Of a DNA stretch of 10,987 nt, positions 6,537 to 10,987 are shown piece after piece. A program made the position numbers and the translations under genes. Source of the DNA: JANNXY01 sp039795755 (GTDB taxonomy: Bacteria; Patescibacteriota; Minisyncoccia; Phycocordibacterales; CAIZIN01); the NCBI GenBank assembly GCA_039795755.1, contig JBDKLF010000005.1, forward strand, positions 1 through 10,987, read 5' to 3'. The notes under the pieces are model-generated. The model was not told the DNA's origin. It was given only the letters and a program-made list of their open reading frames with translations, and ran no database searches. Position 1 is the stretch's first letter; each line of letters begins with the position of its first letter.

Positions 6537-8738
6537 TTATTTCTCGACTGGATTTCTTCCTGCTTTAATTTCTGAAATGAAATAATCAATTTGTGTTTTT
6601 GATTCAGGCAGATCTCGAGAGATTGTTTGGAGCACAGCAACCGCTGCGTCACGCTGTCCTATTTCAACATATGCAGCAGCAAGAGAAACTCTCATCTGAA
6701 TATCGTTTGGATTTTTTTGTAATTCAGATTCAAACAACTTCACAATAATGTCGAATCGATTAACTGATGCGAGAAGATTAACATAACGAAGATTAAGTAA
6801 TTCATCTGAAGAAACATCCTTCATAAGTGCTTGTGCTTCAGCTTTGTATCCATGAACAATAAGCGCATCTACATAACGCAATCGTGGTTCAATGAATGAC
6901 TGATCTGCTTCGAACGCCTGCTTGTATATTTCAAGTGACTCCTTTGTCTTTCCTTGTCGATTAAGCACATCAGCAAGCGCAAACATAATCGTCTGCTTCT
7001 TTGGTGAGAGTTCAAGTGCTTTTGCGAGATACCGTGATGACACTTCGAAATTATTCACTGTGTTGTAGAACACACCTGCAAAATAATTTACTCGTGCGTC
7101 TTCAGGATGTTGAGCGACATTTGCAACTATTTCATTTTCAACAAATGTATAGAAATCACTCTTGGTACTTGTGGCAGCTGTCGATGCTTGAACACGAGAC
7201 AAAGTTCCAATCAGCTGCTCTCGGATTTCAACTTGTGCAAATGTTTTTCCTTCCAATGAATCTTTGAAATACATCTGTGATGCTCGTATCATCGCGTCGT
7301 TTGCAGGTATCTTTCCATCACCATACGTATACACAAGTCCTTTAATAAGATTACTCGCAGTGTTGTACACAGGAATCGTAATCATGCACATAATAACAAT
7401 CGCCATGACACTTCCACCAATAATATATTGCGCAGAATTACCTACCCCATGATGTCCATGTTTTTTAGTATCATGCGATTCGTTTTTTACATGAGTAACA
7501 GCATGAACTGTTGCCCACACAAGAATAACAAACACATAACTCGTCACACTATCGAACACGAAGAATGTGTGTATAAAATATCCAGCAACAAGTGCAGTAA
7601 CAATGATTCGTTCATACAATTCAAATCCACTTCGCTTCCATAGTGACCACAATGTTGCAAAGAATATTGCAAGGTATCCAATGAGACCAACAAATCCTGC
7701 AGCAATCAACCAATCAAAGAATACGTTATGTGTTCGATCGAACCATTGTTCTTGATCGAAGATATGAGGATTGTAATGTGTACTAAATACTTGCATGAAA
7801 TTATCTTGCCCGTATCCAAAGACGGGACTATCCTTAGCACCTTCCCATGCAATACCCCAGATTGCCAATCGTGATCGTCCCGCATTCTCAACAAAACTCT
7901 TTACATCAAGTGTCGCTAATTCACTAAATCGTGAGAGCACCGGAGATGATGAAATGAATTGCGTATGCTTCGCAAGACCGAGAGAGATAATTGCAAGCAC
8001 TACCACACCAAGTAATCCAAGTGAGAACTTTCGTACTTGCTTATTCTTCCATTCACATATCGCATACAAAATTACAGCAACTACTACCCCACCAATTACC
8101 CCGAGCAATGCACCTCGTGTACCGGTATACACAATTACAATGAGATTAGCGAGTGCACATGAAGCCCAAACATATCGATATGGTTTGTATTTAATTGCGA
8201 GAAGCGCTGCAAAGAATATATGTATAAGTGCATACACTGCAAAGTATGTTGGATTTCCAAATCCGCCATCAATACGAAATGTTGTATCCTTGAAATGTTC
8301 TACCATTCCCTGAATAAAAGTAACCCCACTTATTACAACAGACCAACCAATGAGTTTATACCAAAGATCTTTGGTGATACTTGATGCAGTAACAATAAAC
8401 AAAGCAAGAAGATGTAGCAGCGTAATATATCCTTCCATTCGTTCAAAATTACTCCAGAAACTTCTGAGTGGATCAATTCCTACCGCATCAGCAATTCCTA
8501 CCCACACAGTAAATCCTGCAAATATCCCAAGTATCCATCCCCACTTCGGTCGAAGTGCTTTGTCTTGAAGACATGATACCGCCCAAAGGACAAGAACAAC
8601 CTCAACAACCGCGCGGAAGAATAAGTTCTTTCCAGAAATGTAAGGAAAAAACAACGACGATGTTACAAGGAAGGGTAATATACTCATAAGCAGTACCCAA
8701 CCAGTGGCGAGTACGTAACGAAATGTTTTTGAATTCAT
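6537..8738 (-). CDS. O-antigen ligase/Wzy-type membrane protein with TPR tail
   Basis: Start chosen at 8738 (733 residues, MNSKTFRYVLATGWVLLMS). An upstream in-frame ATG at 8831 would overlap the divergent flippase gene and add a polar stretch before the first helix. About a dozen membrane segments span residues 8-465. The O-antigen ligase (Wzy_C) signature is clear: GGFGNPTYFAVYA (158-170), VYTGTRGALLG (203-213), SRLAIWGIAWEGAKDSPVFG (289-308), then GQDNF and the large loop ending WFDRTHNVFFDW (332-343). Members of this family polymerise lipid-linked glycans or transfer them to lipid A, protein or other acceptors at the outer face of the membrane. A His-rich linker (SHDTKKHGHH, 421-430) precedes the last helix. 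Residues about 545-720 form TPR-like helical repeats, probably outside the cell, which might choose the acceptor or partner. It could be a protein O-oligosaccharyltransferase or a polymerase; the sequence alone does not decide. Confidence 0.88.
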   Translation of the reverse strand: MNSKTFRYVLATGWVLLMSILPFLVTSSLFFPYISGKNLFFRAVVEVVLVLWAVSCLQDKALRPKWGWILGIFAGFTVWVGIADAVGIDPLRSFWSNFERMEGYITLLHLLALFIVTASSITKDLWYKLIGWSVVISGVTFIQGMVEHFKDTTFRIDGGFGNPTYFAVYALIHIFFAALLAIKYKPYRYVWASCALANLIVIVYTGTRGALLGVIGGVVVAVILYAICEWKNKQVRKFSLGLLGVVVLAIISLGLAKHTQFISSSPVLSRFSELATLDVKSFVENAGRSRLAIWGIAWEGAKDSPVFGYGQDNFMQVFSTHYNPHIFDQEQWFDRTHNVFFDWLIAAGFVGLIGYLAIFFATLWSLWKRSGFELYERIIVTALVAGYFIHTFFVFDSVTSYVFVILVWATVHAVTHVKNESHDTKKHGHHGVGNSAQYIIGGSVMAIVIMCMITIPVYNTASNLIKGLVYTYGDGKIPANDAMIRASQMYFKDSLEGKTFAQVEIREQLIGTLSRVQASTAATSTKSDFYTFVENEIVANVAQHPEDARVNYFAGVFYNTVNNFEVSSRYLAKALELSPKKQTIMFALADVLNRQGKTKESLEIYKQAFEADQSFIEPRLRYVDALIVHGYKAEAQALMKDVSSDELLNLRYVNLLASVNRFDIIVKLFESELQKNPNDIQMRVSLAAAYVEIGQRDAAVAVLQTISRDLPESKTQIDYFISEIKAGRNPVEK

Positions 8739-8745
8739 AGCACCT

Positions 8746-8774
8746 ATCGTACGGCTTATGTTTTCAAAAGGCAA
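8746..8774 (-). promoter_or_regulatory. Candidate leaderless promoter of ligase gene
   Basis: Minus strand: TTGCCT (8774-8769), 17-nt spacer, TACGAT (8751-8746), then AGGTGCT directly before the ATG at 8738. Each element matches the consensus at 4 of 6 positions. Transcription would begin at about the start codon. AGGTG could alternatively act as a closely spaced Shine-Dalgarno site. It overlaps the oppositely directed flippase promoter. Confidence 0.35.
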
Positions 8775-8789
8775 ATGCTGAGGTACCAT
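8761..8789 (+). promoter_or_regulatory. Candidate leaderless promoter of flippase gene
   Basis: Plus strand: TTTTCA (8761-8766), 17-nt spacer, TACCAT (8784-8789), then AGGGACA directly before the ATG at 8797. The match to consensus is 4/6 for each element. The -10 and downstream bases, TACCATAGG, resemble TACGATAGG at the divergent ligase start, with the same 7-nt distance to ATG. AGGG might instead serve as a short Shine-Dalgarno site. Confidence 0.35.
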
Positions 8790-8796
8790 AGGGACA

Positions 8797-10038
8797 ATGT
8801 CATTCATCGACGGCCTCAGCAAACGATTCAAAATAGATGCCCACTATATTGCAAAAGGAAGCTTTTGGCTTGTCTCAGGAAGTATTCTCGGAACTGTTCT
8901 ATCACTCATAACTTCAATTATTACTGCACGATATATACCAAAAGAAACCTTTGGTATCTTCAAATACATTATCTCTATGGTGGGTATTGCCGGAGCATTC
9001 AGCCTTACAGGAATGAATACCGTAGTAACACGATCAGTGAGTAAAGGATTCGAGGGATCATTTGTTGCTTCAATCAAGACACAATTACGTTGGTCAGTAC
9101 TTCAATTCCTCTTTCTTTTTAGTCTTTCGGTGTATTACTTTGCACACGCCAATAGTATCTTTGGAACATGCTTCATTGTAGCTGCAATTGCCATGCCTAT
9201 TAATACAGCAACCAATACCTACAACGCATTTCTAAGTGGAAAAAAGGATTTCAAAACAAGTTCTCTCTACAGCTTCCTTACTACTCTCATATACGCCATC
9301 GCATTGGCAGGAATTTCAATTGGTGCACCTTATATTCTTCCCCTTACCATTGTATATTTCGTCATCACCACAGGATCAAATATATACTTCTGTTACCGAA
9401 CTATTCGAAAGTACCAACCAAACCAGCTCACACAACAAGATGATAAATCATACGCTCTCAATCTGAGCTTCACCAATACTTTTGCAATTATTGCTGCACA
9501 CATAGATAGTGTTATTGTGTATCACTTCCTTGGTACTGTTGAATTGGCGATTTATAACTTTGCAACAATTATTCCTGACAAGATTCGTTCACTCGCAGGA
9601 TTCATTCAGACATTGGCACTTCCAAAGCTCTCACATCACACTTTCATTATTAGAAAAAATATACTTCGACACACATTACTTATTCTTATTTTTTCAATAG
9701 GACTATTCCTTCTCTATGTACTCTGCGCACCATTGATATTCTCACTATTCTTTCCTAACTATGCTGATTCAATTGCATTTTCACAACTCTACAGTATTAC
9801 CATGATTGCTATGCCGGCAACATATCTTATGACTGTATTTTCTGCTTACAAATTACAAAAGCAGATTTATATTCTTAATATCGGAATTCCAGTACTCAAA
9901 GTATTGCTTCTTATTGGAATGATTTACTATTGGGGAATTATTGGAGCAATCGTCGCTCGTATACTGAGCATTGTTATTCATCTCGGTATTGCAGCAGTAT
10001 CACTCCCCTCACATACACCTACAGGGGAAGCGCTCTAA
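8797..10038 (+). CDS. Wzx-type polysaccharide flippase (MOP superfamily)
   Basis: A 413-residue polytopic protein with about 12 hydrophobic segments. The N-terminal pattern KGSFWLVSGSILGTVLSLIT (20-39) followed by ARYIPKETFGIFKYI (44-58) is typical of polysaccharide biosynthesis/RfbX-like flippases of the MOP exporter superfamily, which move undecaprenyl-linked glycans from the inner to the outer leaflet. The usual central polar region (about 200-222, RTIRKYQPNQLTQQDDKSYA) lies between the two six-helix halves. It is somewhat shorter than common members (roughly 430-500 residues), mainly through short loops. It is divergent from the ligase/polymerase gene, 58 nt apart start to start, which fits flipping a glycan that the ligase then uses. 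Its 3' end overlaps the convergent methyltransferase gene by 20 nt. The substrate cannot be read from sequence; related lipid-II-type flippases are less likely given the glycan neighbours. Confidence 0.88.
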   Translation: MSFIDGLSKRFKIDAHYIAKGSFWLVSGSILGTVLSLITSIITARYIPKETFGIFKYIISMVGIAGAFSLTGMNTVVTRSVSKGFEGSFVASIKTQLRWSVLQFLFLFSLSVYYFAHANSIFGTCFIVAAIAMPINTATNTYNAFLSGKKDFKTSSLYSFLTTLIYAIALAGISIGAPYILPLTIVYFVITTGSNIYFCYRTIRKYQPNQLTQQDDKSYALNLSFTNTFAIIAAHIDSVIVYHFLGTVELAIYNFATIIPDKIRSLAGFIQTLALPKLSHHTFIIRKNILRHTLLILIFSIGLFLLYVLCAPLIFSLFFPNYADSIAFSQLYSITMIAMPATYLMTVFSAYKLQKQIYILNIGIPVLKVLLLIGMIYYWGIIGAIVARILSIVIHLGIAAVSLPSHTPTGEAL

Positions 10039-10834
10039 ACGTATCGTGCTTTTCGAGAAGATCTTTAATATTTTGTGAAGTAACTATCTCACCTTCGAGT
10101 GTCTGAAGACGATAATTATATCGAGTAAGAATATCCACAATATCATGTGCTACATAACAGTACGCAACATAATTCTTTGGTGATATTTCGAGGTATATAA
10201 TTGGCCGCAATGATTTGAGTGTGATTTCTGCACCTTGAAGCACGAGTAGTTCTGCCCCCTCTGTATCAATCTTTATTACATCAATATGTTCAACATGACA
10301 TTGCGCACACCATGTATCAAGTGTAAGCGTCTCTATTTGTGAGACGGTTGTTGTTGCTCCGCGCTTCGTGTCACGCAATCCGTCTTTTGCCTGATCACCT
10401 TCGGTATGTACAAAGAATTCTGACACACCATTTGTTGATGAGAGTGCGTATGGATATACCTGAATCTTTTGGATGAAATTATCATGTACTGACTTCTGTA
10501 ATGCTGTTCTTTGTATAAGTCCTGGCTCGAACGCATGGATAGTAACAGAAGGTTGTCGGCGACAGAGCGCAAGACTTACTAATCCAAGATTCGCACCAAT
10601 ATCAAGCACTACTGGATGCGTTACATGCTTTATATCAGTCACCATCGCGTCAATTAATTCAGTTTCGAATTCTTTCTCTCGTCTTATGCGAGCAATAAGT
10701 GCATTCTCACGGTTATAGAATAATTTGTAACCGCAATAAGACATATGAGTCCATCGAGGCAAGAGCTTGTACATTATTCTCTTTGACTTCCAATAGCTTT
10801 TTTTTACAAATTGTTTTATGTGAGGAAGTTTCAT
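10019..10834 (-). CDS. FkbM-family SAM-dependent methyltransferase
   Basis: Start placed at 10834 (271 residues, MKLPHIKQFVKKSYW) because this ATG overlaps the TGA of the upstream gene as ATGA, a common coupling arrangement; an ATG at 10858 would add only 8 residues inside the upstream gene. The Rossmann fold begins with VVLDIGANLGLVSLAL (75-90, the SAM-binding motif I), an acidic residue at the end of strand 2 in HAFEP (100-104), and the family signature IDVIKIDTEGAELLVLQGA (184-202). FkbM-type (Methyltransf_21) enzymes O-methylate sugars or other small molecules, often in surface-glycan clusters, which suits the flippase and ligase nearby. The basic N-terminus (KKSYWKSKR) may touch the membrane or a lipid-linked substrate. 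The 3' end overlaps the convergent flippase by 20 nt, with no terminator between them. The actual acceptor is unknown. Confidence 0.9.
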   Translation of the reverse strand: MKLPHIKQFVKKSYWKSKRIMYKLLPRWTHMSYCGYKLFYNRENALIARIRREKEFETELIDAMVTDIKHVTHPVVLDIGANLGLVSLALCRRQPSVTIHAFEPGLIQRTALQKSVHDNFIQKIQVYPYALSSTNGVSEFFVHTEGDQAKDGLRDTKRGATTTVSQIETLTLDTWCAQCHVEHIDVIKIDTEGAELLVLQGAEITLKSLRPIIYLEISPKNYVAYCYVAHDIVDILTRYNYRLQTLEGEIVTSQNIKDLLEKHDTFRALPL

Positions 10835-10986
10835 ATATGTCGCTTGTGAATATAACAAGAATCATCAAAGAGAGGTTCACCAAGTGCGCCTTTCTTGATT
10901 GAAAGCGGACCCTTATATACAAATCCCATTGATACAAGCTTTTCGTGAAGCACTTCAAATCCAGCTTGTCCTTCATACAGTTCTAC
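10831..10986 (-). CDS. C-terminal end of a second methyltransferase-like protein
   Basis: A frame open from the right window edge to TGA at 10831 gives 51 residues starting VELYEGQAGFEVLHEKLVSM and containing GFVYKG, PLSIKKG and FDDSCYIHK. This resembles the C-terminal end of FkbM-family methyltransferases, where an 'ELYxGQ' segment precedes a helix, 'GF', and a closing strand with an acidic/aromatic pattern. The stop shares bases with the start of the next gene (ATGA), so the two genes are very probably co-transcribed and co-translated. The N-terminal part with the SAM-binding site lies outside the window, so the family call is tentative. A competing minus-strand frame across 10713-10976 has no recognisable content and cuts through the next gene. 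Confidence 0.6.
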   Translation of the reverse strand, partial: VELYEGQAGFEVLHEKLVSMGFVYKGPLSIKKGALGEPLFDDSCYIHKRHI

Positions 10987-10987
10987 A

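Noticed and set aside
6470..6652. Minus-strand 60-residue Lys-rich frame across the end of the ligase gene.
   Set aside because: Its composition comes from the A/T-rich terminator hairpin and out-of-frame ligase codons.
7795..8313. Plus-strand 172-residue open frame.
   Set aside because: It lies wholly antisense within the ligase gene, whose conserved membrane and Wzy_C motifs explain the DNA; the plus-strand product is low in recognisable pattern.
8739..8831. N-terminal extension of the ligase starting at ATG 8831.
   Set aside because: It would overlap the divergent flippase start by 35 nt and adds a Pro-rich polar stretch ahead of the first membrane helix; its bases are better explained as two promoters.
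10713..10976. Minus-strand 87-residue frame near the right end.
   Set aside because: It overlaps two frames with better support (the methyltransferase and the coupled upstream C-terminus) and has no recognisable motif.

Overview
The window looks like part of a Patescibacteria (Candidate Phyla Radiation) genome, most likely a Parcubacteria-like lineage. This rests on several inferences from the sequence: an AT-leaning composition with frequent CGA/CGT arginine codons, very tight gene packing, secreted proteins of the 'SSxxYxIxSDSVNxGG' type that I associate with these bacteria, a SecA with a lineage-specific insertion and a shortened helical wing, and gene starts that lack Shine-Dalgarno sites. 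TGA appears to act as a stop codon, in an ATGA gene overlap near the right end, so the standard bacterial code fits better than the SR1/Gracilibacteria code. I saw no rRNA, tRNA, CRISPR array or insertion sequence. No gene-free stretch exceeds about 235 bases.

Left half (1-6159, all minus strand): a probable export and cell-surface operon. It reads secA, then secreted protein A, then a DUF916/WxLIP-like membrane-anchored protein, then secreted protein B (a paralog of A), then a multi-FN3 secreted protein that runs off the left edge. The gaps are 3 to 8 nt, apart from 65 nt after secA that holds a candidate internal promoter. The layout recalls the WxL surface-protein clusters of Firmicutes, in which a membrane-anchored interacting protein is encoded beside non-covalently bound surface proteins. 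It is the best candidate here for a poorly described system.

Middle (6160-6536): a 30-nt perfect palindrome that serves as terminator, a previously unlisted 25-residue Lys/Ala-rich micro-protein, an AT-rich spacer with one perfect DnaA-box match, and a second long AT-rich hairpin terminator.

Right half (6537-10986): surface-glycan genes. A large O-antigen-ligase/Wzy-type membrane protein with a C-terminal TPR domain (minus strand) is divergent from a Wzx-type flippase (plus strand). The flippase converges on, and overlaps by 20 nt, a pair of translationally coupled FkbM-type methyltransferases (minus strand; the upstream one is cut by the right edge). Together these genes could build, flip and attach a methylated glycan to the cell surface, possibly onto the Ser/Thr-rich proteins of the left half; that last link is inference.

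At three separate gene starts (secA, ligase, flippase) a promoter-like pair with 17-nt spacing ends only 7-8 nt before the ATG, which suggests leaderless mRNAs.
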